From assembly GCA_023393095.1 (NCBI GenBank), contig JAEWMT010000126.1, positions 1-23,216 of the forward strand: a stretch of 23,216 nucleotides of DNA, in the 5' to 3' direction. The notes under the pieces are model-generated. The model ran no database searches. It saw only the letters and a program-made list of their open reading frames with translations, and had not been told where the DNA came from. Source of the stretch: Bacillota bacterium (lineage in GTDB: Bacteria; Bacillota; Clostridia; Lachnospirales; Lachnospiraceae). Shown here piece by piece: positions 8,635-15,332 of the stretch. How positions within the stretch are numbered: position 1 is the stretch's first letter; each line of letters starts with the position of its first letter. A program made the translations under genes and the position numbers.

Positions 8635-9033
8635 ATGAAAAACTCGAAACTCAATCCTTATAAAGCAGCCACCATACTATTACCCATAATTGCTCTGGTT
8701 TTGTATTTTACTAGGGATTTTTTCATTGATTTGATTTCCCATTTGCCAACCTGTCCATTTTATGCTCATTTACATCTGTATTGTCCCGCCTGCGGTAACA
8801 CCCGCTGTGTCAAAGCCCTTCTGCGTGGTGATATCCTGACTGCACTTAGATTTAATATAACCCCTGTCATTTTCGGTGTTTTTACACTACTTGGTTATCT
8901 TGAAATGGCCTTTTACAGTTATGGAAGACGTATTTACCTACTGCCAAGAAAATTGAGCTATTATATCATTGTTATGATATTGCTTGTTCTTTATTTAATC
9001 ATTCGAAATTTTATTCCCTATTTAACTCCTTAA
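8635..9033 (+). CDS. DUF2752 family membrane protein
   Basis: 132-residue membrane protein. The DUF2752 signature is clear: CPFYAHLHLYCPACGNTRCVKALLRGD followed by ALRFN, i.e. CP...CPxCGxTR...LLxGD...AxxxN, at about residues 42-81. Three hydrophobic helices are predicted (about 12-32, 80-100, 108-127). The paired cysteines suggest a metal or disulfide site, but the family has no established function. A ribosome binding site AAGGAG is present at a long 13-base spacing; no better in-frame start exists. It is convergent with the gene at 9218-9817 and shares its terminator. Confidence 0.88.
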   Translation: MKNSKLNPYKAATILLPIIALVLYFTRDFFIDLISHLPTCPFYAHLHLYCPACGNTRCVKALLRGDILTALRFNITPVIFGVFTLLGYLEMAFYSYGRRIYLLPRKLSYYIIVMILLVLYLIIRNFIPYLTP

Positions 9034-9160
9034 TAAAGAATGTACTAACACATTCTCCGCAATAAAGCGGGTTGCGAAGTATTATCTTTCCTTTCCGTGA
9101 GGAGTATATCCTACACGAATTGCTTTAGTATCATAGGATACAATTTTTTATGAAATAAAA

Positions 9161-9200
9161 AAAGTTGGTATCAAACAACTTTGTTGTTCGTATCAACTTT
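9161..9200. terminator. Bidirectional terminator between convergent genes
   Basis: A long stem (9161-9179 with 9183-9200, loop TTT) of AAAGTTGnTAnC type pairs with G-U and single-base irregularities. Minus-strand transcripts run into TTTTATTT after it; plus-strand transcripts end in ACTTTTATTAATT. It serves the DUF2752 gene (+) and the DUF4190-like gene (-). Confidence 0.75.
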
Positions 9201-9217
9201 TATTAATTAATAACAGT

Positions 9218-9817
9218 TTAAAAATAATAATTTGGCGTATTGGCCGCGAATATATAAATGAATGTTATAACAATTCCGGTTAAAGCTCCCAAACTGGATA
9301 GTACGATACCTATAATAGCAAATATTCTATTATTTTTATTTTCTATTTCCTCAGTATTTTTCCTAAAACTTAAAATAGCACAAACAATACCACCAATGCC
9401 AATAATGGTTGCAAATGGACCTAGACAGCAACAAAACAAACTTAATCCACCACAAACTAATGCTATGATAGCTAAAGGGTTAATTTTATTTGAAGCAGGT
9501 TGATTATACTGATTATAATTCTGATATTGTGAATTCTGCTGATTTTGCTGCTGATACTGCGACTGTCCACTATACTGAGGCTGCTGGTATTGCGGTGGTT
9601 TATAATTTGATTGTTGATTGGCTTGCTGATATTGTGATTGATTGGGATTCATATTTGCATTTAAATTTGAGTTAGCATTCGGATTAATATTCGGATTCGG
9701 GTTCATGTTCGAATATGAATTTGGTTTCGGATTTACGTTCGAATTCGGATCCATATTCATATCTGGATTCGGCTGTTGGCTATTGTTGTCGTCTAATGGA
9801 TTGTTATAGTCACCCAT
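9218..9817 (-). CDS. Asn/Gln/Pro-rich DUF4190-like membrane protein
   Basis: 199-residue protein. Residues 1-110 are almost wholly Asn, Gln, Pro, Ser, Tyr and Met with short repeats (NPN, NSN, QYQQ), i.e. an intrinsically disordered cytoplasmic or surface segment. Residues ~112-150 (NPLAIIALVCGGLSLFCCC, then ATIIGIGGIVCAILSFRK) and ~163-190 form glycine-rich hydrophobic helices as in DUF4190-type proteins. AAGGGGG lies 7 bases before the ATG. Function unknown. The low-complexity N-terminus is encoded by repeated TTCGGATT/TTGATATTG-like units, so length variation between strains is likely. Repeat copy B lies just upstream. Confidence 0.82.
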   Translation of the reverse strand: MGDYNNPLDDNNSQQPNPDMNMDPNSNVNPKPNSYSNMNPNPNINPNANSNLNANMNPNQSQYQQANQQSNYKPPQYQQPQYSGQSQYQQQNQQNSQYQNYNQYNQPASNKINPLAIIALVCGGLSLFCCCLGPFATIIGIGGIVCAILSFRKNTEEIENKNNRIFAIIGIVLSSLGALTGIVITFIYIFAANTPNYYF

Positions 9818-9876
9818 TGATGATCCCCCTTATGTTCTATGATTTAGGTTATAGCGAAACTATGTCGTCTTTTTAC

Positions 9877-9947
9877 TTGTATACACTGCAGATACATATT
9901 CCTCCGCTCCAACGCTTCCTTTAAGCCAGTATTTACTGTGTATACAA
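9877..9947. repeat. Intergenic repeat copy B with TGTATACA-type ends
   Basis: TTGTATACA (9877-9885) and TGTATACAA (9939-9947) form perfect 9-bp inverted ends. The interior CCGCTCCAACGCTTCCTT differs from copy A by one base, and similarity continues in the A+T flank to about 9990. The interior is 36 bp shorter than in copy A. Towards the DUF4190-like gene the flank gives TTGCCA, 17 bases, TATTGT, a weak promoter at the same place as in copy A. The conserved layout argues for a shared promoter/operator cassette or a mobile miniature element. Confidence 0.7.
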
Positions 9948-10041
9948 TATCAACAATCTATGAGTTTGGCAATTACCTATTTTATAATATATTAAAAATA
10001 TCTAAAATAATCCTAACACATTATATATTTTTCTTCAATAA

Positions 10042-10100
10042 AGATTTTATATTTAATTAATGCATCAGATTTTATATTTAATTAATGCATCAGATTCTAT
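10042..10100. repeat. 25-bp tandem repeat, about 2.4 copies
   Basis: AGATTTTATATTTAATTAATGCATC is present exactly at 10042-10066 and 10067-10091, and its first nine bases follow with one change at 10092-10100. It is A+T-rich, carries the palindrome TTAATTAA, and lies just upstream of the promoter of the small gene at 10227. Confidence 0.9.
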
Positions 10101-10104
10101 GTTA

Positions 10105-10133
10105 TTGTAAATGCGAACTTATGAATCTATAAT
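10105..10133 (+). promoter_or_regulatory. Promoter of the 53-residue small protein gene
   Basis: TTGTAA (10105-10110), 17-base spacer, TATAAT (10128-10133). It gives a 5' leader of about 85 bases before the ATG at 10227. The tandem repeat directly abuts the -35 side. Confidence 0.55.
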
Positions 10134-10226
10134 GATACAAACTCGATTTCGTGCAATTAGTATCTTTGCTGTAGGTGTAAGTATATTTTTAATTCTTTTG
10201 GGATAAGCTATCCTTGAGGTGATTTT

Positions 10227-10388
10227 ATGTCATATGTAGCTCCAGCCATCAAGGATAAATTTGAGACCTTATCCATTGAATTAAAAAATAATATACTGGA
10301 AAGAAATGTTCAGCTTTATAATATCCACGATTTGATTAATGTTTTGGATGAAATTGTAAAAGAAGGCGAGCAGGAAGATAATCAATAA
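10227..10388 (+). CDS. Small conserved-type acidic helical protein (53 aa)
   Basis: A 53-residue gene: MSYVAPAIKDKFETLSIEL at the start and a C-terminal HDLINVLDEIVKEGE helix, ending in an acidic tail. It resembles short uncharacterised clostridial proteins that begin MSYVP and end in LxxIVxEG; this is from memory. Support for a real gene: GAGGTGA five bases before the ATG, a consensus-like promoter upstream, an amphipathic heptad-like pattern and a regular stop before a hairpin. A small perfect hairpin (GGATA-AGC-TATCC, 10201-10213) sits just before the ribosome binding site. Role unknown. Confidence 0.75.
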   Translation: MSYVAPAIKDKFETLSIELKNNILERNVQLYNIHDLINVLDEIVKEGEQEDNQ

Positions 10389-10445
10389 CTGCTTTGAGAT
10401 TACTATATTCTTCCGACCATTGATGTAATCATAAGTATTAAACGA

Positions 10446-10484
10446 GCGCGTCACAAAATAACTTAAAGTTAGAATGTAACGCGC
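10446..10484. terminator. Hairpin between convergent genes, probable terminator
   Basis: GCGCGT (10446-10451) pairs with ACGCGC (10479-10484); an inner TAACT/AGTTA stem continues it. The T-run is weak on both sides (TCGTTTAATA on minus). It probably ends the acyltransferase transcript and may stop the small-gene transcript. Confidence 0.5.
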
Positions 10485-10489
10485 CCAAT

Positions 10490-11551
10490 TTATGATATTT
10501 TTGGTTGAAATATATGACCTAATTTCTTCTTTACATTTTTCACAGCTTCAAACGGATGCCATACATAATAGGTGCAATGAATGAAAAGATCAGAACTAAG
10601 TAAACAAACGATTACAATCGTGATTATAAACAGTAATGGAAGCTGCAACCATTGATTAAGGCTCTTTAGAAATGTTGAATCTTTTAAAAGTCTGACAGCA
10701 AACATATGGAATAAAAAGATCGGAAGTGTTCGATCCCCCCATTTTGTAAGTATTGTTTGCTTATTACTTATGAGATTTAATAAGATATAGCAAATTAAAA
10801 GTGCTAAGATATAACCTAGTACAATTTTAGCCGTTGTTGCAAGCAGATCACCTTTCATTTGATCAACTCCGTAGCTCCCCTTTATTATATACTCCAGATT
10901 GTTTGTATGTGCCAGCAGAAAGAGAACAAATACTCCGGTTATAATAATAAGAAGAAGCCTTATACGTTCTTTTAGACTATGGTATAGTCTATGCATCGTA
11001 TCCTGTGAAATCATCATTCCCAGCAAAAAGAAAGGTAAAAAAGATAATGTACGCTGATAACTCAGCGTATAGGAATTATAATCAGAATCATAATTCTGTA
11101 CCCAAGATACAACCGGACCGGTAAAAAACCTTGAGATGATTCCGATGATAAAGCAAGAGAATACAAGAAATACTTTACTTATATTCTTTATGAAAGATTT
11201 TTGAATCACAATTGCAATCAGGCACCAAGCGGCCATACTGACAAGATACCACAGATGATAATAAGGTCTGTCATACATTATATTAAAATCCAGTTCCGGT
11301 TTTATTATCATAAGAAAGACCTTGTAAATAGGCTGAAAAGTAAGGTAAAGCAATATCATGTTGATCACTTTTTTATAGGAAGCATGCTTCGCAAAATAAC
11401 CGCTTATTAATATAAATAGGGGCATATGAAATGAATAGATACCTAGATACAAGCCATTATAACTCTGCCGGTACGGCGCAATTAAATGTCCAAATACAAC
11501 TAGAAATATAAGCAAGCCTTTCATATTACTAAGTTTTACATCTCTTTTCAA
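10490..11551 (-). CDS. Integral-membrane acyltransferase (acyltransferase 3 / NolL-type)
   Basis: 353-residue protein with about ten membrane helices. N-terminal motifs match the acyltransferase-3 superfamily, especially the fucose 4-O-acetylase-like group: SNMKGLLIFLVVFGHL, with the conserved catalytic-type His in FGH (His22), then YSFHMPLFILISGYF. Such enzymes O-acylate sugars of cell-surface polymers using acyl-CoA; the acceptor here is unknown. The start is TTG at 11551, supported by GGAGG 7 bases upstream and a promoter at 11578-11606. It stands alone rather than in a polysaccharide operon, so it may decorate an already built polymer. Confidence 0.87.
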   Translation of the reverse strand: MKRDVKLSNMKGLLIFLVVFGHLIAPYRQSYNGLYLGIYSFHMPLFILISGYFAKHASYKKVINMILLYLTFQPIYKVFLMIIKPELDFNIMYDRPYYHLWYLVSMAAWCLIAIVIQKSFIKNISKVFLVFSCFIIGIISRFFTGPVVSWVQNYDSDYNSYTLSYQRTLSFLPFFLLGMMISQDTMHRLYHSLKERIRLLLIIITGVFVLFLLAHTNNLEYIIKGSYGVDQMKGDLLATTAKIVLGYILALLICYILLNLISNKQTILTKWGDRTLPIFLFHMFAVRLLKDSTFLKSLNQWLQLPLLFIITIVIVCLLSSDLFIHCTYYVWHPFEAVKNVKKKLGHIFQPKIS

Positions 11552-11577
11552 AACACGTCCTCCTTCACAACTATTTC

Positions 11578-11606
11578 ATTATATTGAAAGGTAATGAGGA
11601 GTTCAA
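11578..11606 (-). promoter_or_regulatory. Promoter of the acyltransferase gene
   Basis: Minus-strand TTGAAC (11601-11606), 17 bases, TATAAT (11578-11583). The -10 is perfect and the spacing ideal; the TTG start codon is about 27 bases downstream of the -10. Confidence 0.7.
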
Positions 11607-11775
11607 TGGACGAATTGTTGAAAATTATGACGATTTTTATTGTTTTTAAGGTATATTTACAATATTTATTCCATTATATACATATTAATTGCATCCGACA
11701 CATTTCGACATATATTTCATATCATAATAGTGTAACATTTTAACAATTTCTTAAGTAAATAAAGGAGTGGTAAAT

Positions 11776-11955
11776 ATGCGTTGTTGCTTTTGTTTTTGTC
11801 GGCGCCGCCGTCATCATCACCATCGTCATAGTGATGATTTTATAAGCCGCAGTCGCGACGAACATAGTCGTGATGATAGCTTCTCAAGAAGCAGCCGTGA
11901 AAGTTTTTCTAGAAGTAAACATGATAGTTTTATAAGTCGTAGTCATGGGTTCTAA
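11776..11955 (+). CDS. Cys/Arg/His-rich small protein with SR-type tail (59 aa)
   Basis: 59 residues of striking composition. The N-terminus MRCCFCFC carries four cysteines in seven residues, followed by RRRRHHHHRH, then a Ser/Arg/Asp/His/Phe tail made of imperfect SRSxxxSF units (SRSRDEH, SRDDSF, SRSSRESF, SRSKHDSF, ISRSHGF). The ATG at 11776 is chosen over the in-frame GTG at 11767 because AAGGAG ends 8 bases before it, and the GTG overlaps that site. A strong terminator follows. No known family is recognised. Cys and His clusters suggest metal binding and the Arg/His block nucleic-acid or polyanion binding; both are inference. Confidence 0.72.
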   Translation: MRCCFCFCRRRRHHHHRHSDDFISRSRDEHSRDDSFSRSSRESFSRSKHDSFISRSHGF

Positions 11956-11991
11956 TCGAAAAAATCTATAGTGTATCATTATCTGATTTAT

Positions 11992-12028
11992 CCACTGCAT
12001 CTTTAAATTTATTCGATGCAGTGGTTTT
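11992..12028 (+). terminator. Rho-independent terminator of the SR-type small gene
   Basis: Perfect 10-bp stem CCACTGCATC / GATGCAGTGG (11992-12001 with 12015-12024), a 13-base loop, then TTTT. Confidence 0.85.
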
Positions 12029-12096
12029 CATTAACTCATTCATGAATAATTTCCCCATATCTGCAAACGCTACTAAAAACTTGAAAGGAGCTTCCT

Positions 12097-12324
12097 ATGA
12101 GTAATAGTAAAGACACATCCTCTAAACAGCACGGCAAAAGCAGTACTTCAGATAATTTTAAAAACAAAAGTGTAACTCATACCGATCATCGTTCTAAAAC
12201 CAAATCTAATAGCATTACAAATAGTACTACAGATGATTATAAATACATCCCCGGAGCTGATCGACCTACCTCAGATGCCAGTGAGAATAAGAGACCGTCA
12301 TCCGGTAATATAAGGGGAGTTTAA
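12097..12324 (+). CDS. Ser/Lys/Asn-rich disordered small protein (75 aa)
   Basis: 75-residue hydrophilic protein with no hydrophobic core: Ser, Lys, Asn, Thr and Asp dominate, ending with YKYIPGADRPTSDASENKR and a Gly/Arg tail. AAAGGAG lies 6 bases from the ATG, and a strong terminator overlaps the stop codon, so the gene is well delimited even though no family is recognised. It follows the SR-type gene on the same strand but is separated from it by a terminator, so it needs its own promoter. No signal peptide or membrane segment. Role unknown. Confidence 0.7.
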   Translation: MSNSKDTSSKQHGKSSTSDNFKNKSVTHTDHRSKTKSNSITNSTTDDYKYIPGADRPTSDASENKRPSSGNIRGV

Positions 12325-12338
12325 GACTCCCCTTTTTT
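12314..12338 (+). terminator. Rho-independent terminator overlapping a stop codon
   Basis: GGGGAGT (12314-12320), loop TTAAG, ACTCCCC (12326-12332), then six T. The TAA of the preceding gene (12322-12324) lies in the loop. Confidence 0.93.
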
Positions 12339-12408
12339 AGATATGCCAAATAATAAATCTAATATCCGGTTCCTCCTAATTAATTCATAAGGTGGTCATT
12401 TTATTGAA

Positions 12409-12582
12409 ATGGATGCTTCGGATCATACTCTAATTGACGGATGTACTTTTGAAAATGTAGAGTTCGAATTTAAACTGGCAATCATCTCACTTGAATTTCA
12501 GCGTTTCTCTAATAGGATCTTAATTGAATTCCCCACTTATTATCTTTATATGTTAAAATCCATACATTGTCATGCTGACTAA
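12409..12582 (+). pseudogene. Possible fragment of a pentapeptide-like gene
   Basis: A 57-codon frame begins MDASDHTLIDGCTFENVEFE. The first ~22 residues (LIDGCTFENVEF) look protein-like and recall pentapeptide-repeat or beta-helix spacing. The rest reads through the opposite strand of the NTF2-like gene and looks like chance. AAGGTGG is present but 13 bases from the ATG. It may be a 5' remnant truncated near 12480, or no gene at all. Confidence 0.22.
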
Positions 12583-12922
12583 TCACATTTCCTAAAACAT
12601 TCTCTCGATAATAGCTATATAAAAAATGTACCTTATTTTCAGTTACTAAAATTGGTTCCCTTTTAGTAACAACAGTTCTTTTAAACCCACTTTCTTTCAA
12701 CTTTATAAAGAAATCTATAGTAAGTTGCCCTTCTTCTTCCCAACAAATTACCTCATTTCCACTTAATAAATAATGTGGAAAATGACAACACGAGTCCATT
12801 CCTTTCACATCCTCTTTTTCAAAAGAATCACTGAACTTATCTAAACATTGAATAGCTCCATTTATTAATAGGTCATAATTATAATTCTGGTTTTCTTTAA
12901 AAACCTTTATATAATCTGTCAA
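12509..12922 (-). CDS. NTF2-like (SnoaL-type fold) protein
   Basis: About 137 residues with NTF2-like/cystatin-like features: an N-terminal helix with a short acidic turn (FSDSFEKEDVKGMDSCCHFPHYLLSG), alternating strands, and the C-terminal WILTYKDNKWGIQLRSY, which matches the WxxTxxxGxWGIQxRS ending of one uncharacterised subgroup. Such proteins bind small hydrophobic ligands or act as enzymes in varied pathways; function here is unknown. The frame is open from a TTG at 12937, but GGAGG at 12932-12936 overlaps that codon's surroundings and lies 8 bases before the TTG at 12922, which is preferred. The HD-hydrolase fragment ends 40 bases upstream. Confidence 0.7.
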   Translation of the reverse strand: MTDYIKVFKENQNYNYDLLINGAIQCLDKFSDSFEKEDVKGMDSCCHFPHYLLSGNEVICWEEEGQLTIDFFIKLKESGFKRTVVTKREPILVTENKVHFLYSYYRENVLGNVISQHDNVWILTYKDNKWGIQLRSY

Positions 12923-12962
12923 TCTCAAAACCTCCAAACCTTAATACAGTTTCCTGTTTATC

Positions 12963-13103
12963 CTATACCTCCTGATGGGCAATATTTAAAGCATTATTGT
13001 AAACTCGAATATTATGATAATAGTCATGTCCGCTACAATCTTCACTGAAAATATCTTTTAAATAAGCAAATGCATTTTCTACTATTTGAATTTCATGTTT
13101 CAC
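12963..13103 (-). pseudogene. Truncated HD-domain hydrolase fragment (46 codons)
   Basis: A GTG-started frame encodes 46 residues including AYLKDIFSEDCSGHDYYHNI and RVYNNALNIAHQEV before TAG. This matches the N-terminus of HD-superfamily phosphohydrolases (SGHDYYHTLRVYxLAxxIAxxE), which normally continue with the metal-binding HD pair; that part is missing. GAGGG lies 9 bases before the GTG, so the original start and ribosome binding site appear kept. The stop truncates the domain before most of the active site. A short peptide may still be made, but enzymatic activity is very unlikely. Confidence 0.7.
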
Positions 13104-13199
13104 TATTCAGTACCCTCATTTCATATTTTATCTTTTAGAGTGTTTTCCATATATCGGTCTTACTTCACTATTGTTTCTATTGTAAATTATACGCTATAT

Positions 13200-13244
13200 A
13201 AAAAAGGGGACTTCTCAAACCGTCCTACGACTCGAGAAATCCCC
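13200..13244 (-). terminator. Minus-strand terminator of the Ig-like operon
   Basis: An 11-bp stem with one mismatch (13206-13216 with 13234-13244, GGGGAnTTCTC) is followed on the minus strand by six T. It is about 185 bases beyond the stop codon of the BIG2 protein gene. Confidence 0.8.
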
Positions 13245-13428
13245 TAAGATAAAGCATTTTCTTAGAATTTACCTGCGTCAGCTGCTTCCTGAATCGCTAC
13301 GGTCAGCACCTATTTTATGAGTTTTACAGCTTGATTTGTGTGCTATAAGTGTGTTACTGAAAGCTATCTATAACATTCTATAGCTCTAAAGGAATCGGTT
13401 TTCTGTCCATAAATAGTCCATGAATTTA

Positions 13429-14301
13429 TCAATAAGAATACGCTTCATTTATTACAACCTCATAGTCGTCATAAATAATATCGTCATAATTTTCATCATA
13501 AGGATTATCAAATTCTACAGTCTTATTATCTCCGGCTACCAGGCTAAATACATATTCCTCATCAAAACCAATAATTTCACCGTTTAAATAATAAAGTACC
13601 GTTAAATCCATGCTTGAAATTTCATCATCTGAATTGTTTGTTAGTTTTGCTAATAAGCCGTCTGAACCTTTATTGGATTCAATAGATATATCATCAACAT
13701 GGCTTTTATTTGTAATAGACGAATCAACTTCCGTATTAATTTTAACATCAGTTCTATTGTAATCAACCGTATTGTAATTGCTATCATGTGGCAAACTGAA
13801 GGTCAATACAGCTTTCTTTCCTGCCTGAAAGGTTCCAACTGAATTATCTTCCGTTGAAAGCATACCACCTGAAGCATCATAATATGTGACATTTGCTTTC
13901 ATGTATAAATTGACCTTATTATCATTGTTAAATATAACTACTAACCCATGATCTGTTTTGTGTTCTTCATAAGTAATATTCTGAGCTGCTTCTTCGTCCG
14001 TCAATATGTTCTTGACTGTGATTTTACATGTGTACTTTTTGCTACTTACTTTAGCTGTAATTGTGGCAGAACCGGATTTGACAGCAGTTACTTTTCCTTT
14101 AGTTGATACCTTGGCTATTGATTGATTACTACTCGCCCATTTAATTGTTTTGGTAGCGCCGTACAAATATAACATATAAGATGCACCTTCATCAAGTGTC
14201 AAATTTGTTTTGCTTAACCGGATTGCTGCATCCGCATTATATATCGGTATTGCCGTCAAACAAAGTGCTATAATTAGTACAAGTGATATTAGCTTTTTCA
14301 T
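13429..14301 (-). CDS. Secreted Ig-like (BIG2) domain protein
   Basis: 290 residues. A signal peptide (MKKLISLVLIIALCLTAIPI, cleavage likely after NADA, residue ~25) leads into one bacterial Ig-like group 2 domain (about 26-97; KTIKWASSNQSIAKVS, GKVTAVKSGSATITA). Two similar beta-rich segments follow (about 105-195 and 200-290), both with a pattern of ...VxVxFNNDN/LTNNSDDEI... LYY/TYYDASG..., then GxxxTVEFxxPYDxNY. They resemble FxLYD-type repeat domains seen in clostridial surface proteins. The C-terminus is acidic with no LPxTG or membrane anchor, so the protein is probably secreted or loosely attached. AAAGGAGG is 5 bases from the ATG. It is the second gene of a two-gene operon with the membrane protein 22 bases upstream. 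Confidence 0.85.
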   Translation of the reverse strand: MKKLISLVLIIALCLTAIPIYNADAAIRLSKTNLTLDEGASYMLYLYGATKTIKWASSNQSIAKVSTKGKVTAVKSGSATITAKVSSKKYTCKITVKNILTDEEAAQNITYEEHKTDHGLVVIFNNDNKVNLYMKANVTYYDASGGMLSTEDNSVGTFQAGKKAVLTFSLPHDSNYNTVDYNRTDVKINTEVDSSITNKSHVDDISIESNKGSDGLLAKLTNNSDDEISSMDLTVLYYLNGEIIGFDEEYVFSLVAGDNKTVEFDNPYDENYDDIIYDDYEVVINEAYSY

Positions 14302-14323
14302 GATATCCTCCTTTATAAATCAT

Positions 14324-14851
14324 TTAAAACTTTGATTTTATTAACACTTCTGTTACATTGCGTAAAGTATCTGATATTTCTTTTGGTGGATGAGATTCAT
14401 AATCTATATGTATTATTCCATCTGCAAAACTTGGATTCAGCGTAAATGTTTCATTATATATTTTATTATTTTGTGAATATTTGATAGCACAAGTAAATAC
14501 ATCTATTCCATCTGTTCTCATAAATGTAGAAAATGATTGTCTTGGCGCTAATTCAAAATTAATTAAATACTCAAATGGATTTCGTACAAAAGCTTTTTTT
14601 ATATCAGGTAATGAACACTTTATGTCTAGAATTTTACCCGGTGTATTACCATGATTTTTAATAATAAAATATACCGAATTATTACCGCTCATTACAACGA
14701 CGTCTAGATAAATATTTATATACGCCCTATTAGCCTCATTAGTAATTTTATTTGTTTGCCTCAGTGTTAAGACAGAAATTATTATTGAAACTATCGCAGT
14801 TATACTACTTGCTAAAATAGCTGCTAACTGTAACTTATCTGATATTGACAT
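14324..14851 (-). CDS. Single-pass membrane protein with extracytoplasmic or soluble beta domain, unknown
   Basis: 175 residues. An N-terminal membrane helix (about residues 7-30, LAAILASSITAIVSIIISVL) precedes a short charged coiled segment (RQTNKITNEANRAY) and a beta-rich domain containing YFIIKNHGNTPGKILDIKC, a pattern common in small single-TM proteins found in prophage and defence islands. The frame opens at 14866, but GGAGGGTG lies directly behind that ATG and 5-9 bases before the ATG at 14851, so the latter is preferred. A good promoter (14876-14904) is just upstream. It forms an operon with the BIG2 gene. I do not recognise a functional family. Confidence 0.7.
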   Translation of the reverse strand: MSISDKLQLAAILASSITAIVSIIISVLTLRQTNKITNEANRAYINIYLDVVVMSGNNSVYFIIKNHGNTPGKILDIKCSLPDIKKAFVRNPFEYLINFELAPRQSFSTFMRTDGIDVFTCAIKYSQNNKIYNETFTLNPSFADGIIHIDYESHPPKEISDTLRNVTEVLIKSKF

Positions 14852-14875
14852 TAATACACCCTCCATTTACACCAA

Positions 14876-14904
14876 ATAATATCATGATTTTCCATATATT
14901 GCAA
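14876..14904 (-). promoter_or_regulatory. Promoter of the membrane protein/BIG2 operon
   Basis: Minus-strand TTGCAA (14899-14904), 17 bases, TATTAT (14876-14881), about 25 bases before the chosen start at 14851. Confidence 0.6.
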
Positions 14905-14920
14905 CATGTTATTATTAATG

Positions 14921-14948
14921 AAAAAGGCAGTAGAATTAATCTACCGCC
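14921..14948 (-). terminator. Terminator of the small two-gene operon at 15021-15452
   Basis: A 9-bp stem with one mismatch (GGCnGTAGA type; 14926-14934 with 14940-14948), a 5-base loop, and five T on the minus strand. Confidence 0.8.
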
Positions 14949-15020
14949 GATTTATAAATCATATATTAGCTTATTACTCATTGCCATCTGACCAATAAAT
15001 AATTCATTAAATTTTATTTA

Positions 15021-15287
15021 TTAATTAGCCTCGTATTCTTCATCCTCAAGTCTATTTTGCGCCTTTTTCATATCCGTTTCAATCTGAAATATGTATTCAT
15101 TAATTATCTGTATGAAGGTTATAACTCGTTTGGCATCATAACTTAACCTCTGAGCGGTCTCCTTGTCAGGTTCATAGTCAAAGTCATAATCACCCAGCAA
15201 ATCATTTAGCAATACTCTAGCCTTAATAATTTTCATCTCAGCTTCAAAAATATCCTGCGATAAATCTTCTTCTCTTTTTGTCAACAT
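15021..15287 (-). CDS. Small helical protein, phage/accessory type, unknown (88 aa)
   Basis: 88-residue, mostly helical acidic protein with heptad-like segments at both ends (EDLSQDIFEAEMKIIKARVL and FIQIINEYIFQIETDMKKAQ) and a central GDYDFDYEPDKETAQRLSYD. This central motif recurs, as I remember it, in short uncharacterised proteins of Lachnospiraceae mobile elements. AAAGGAG lies 7 bases before the ATG. It follows the 39-residue gene after 45 bases, and a terminator closes the unit. Divergent from the XRE repressor, so probably under its control. Confidence 0.72.
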   Translation of the reverse strand: MLTKREEDLSQDIFEAEMKIIKARVLLNDLLGDYDFDYEPDKETAQRLSYDAKRVITFIQIINEYIFQIETDMKKAQNRLEDEEYEAN

Positions 15288-15332
15288 ATAAATTCTCCTT
15301 TCGATGAATGGATTTTCTTGGGATTAAATGCC

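Noticed and set aside
9034..9160. Small RNA candidate after the DUF2752 gene with short hairpins (GAATGT/ACATTC and CGCAA/TTGCG)
   Set aside because: Stems are short, no promoter is apparent, and the adjacent long terminator explains the structure better.
11767..11775. GTG start giving three extra residues for the SR-type protein
   Set aside because: The GTG overlaps the AAGGAG ribosome binding site, so the ATG at 11776 is the usable start.
13262..13309. Short minus-strand frame reading VLTVAIQEAADAGKF before a stop
   Set aside because: It looks like the tail end of a protein but is only 16 codons, with no ribosome binding site; chance cannot be excluded. It may be debris like the nearby HD fragment.
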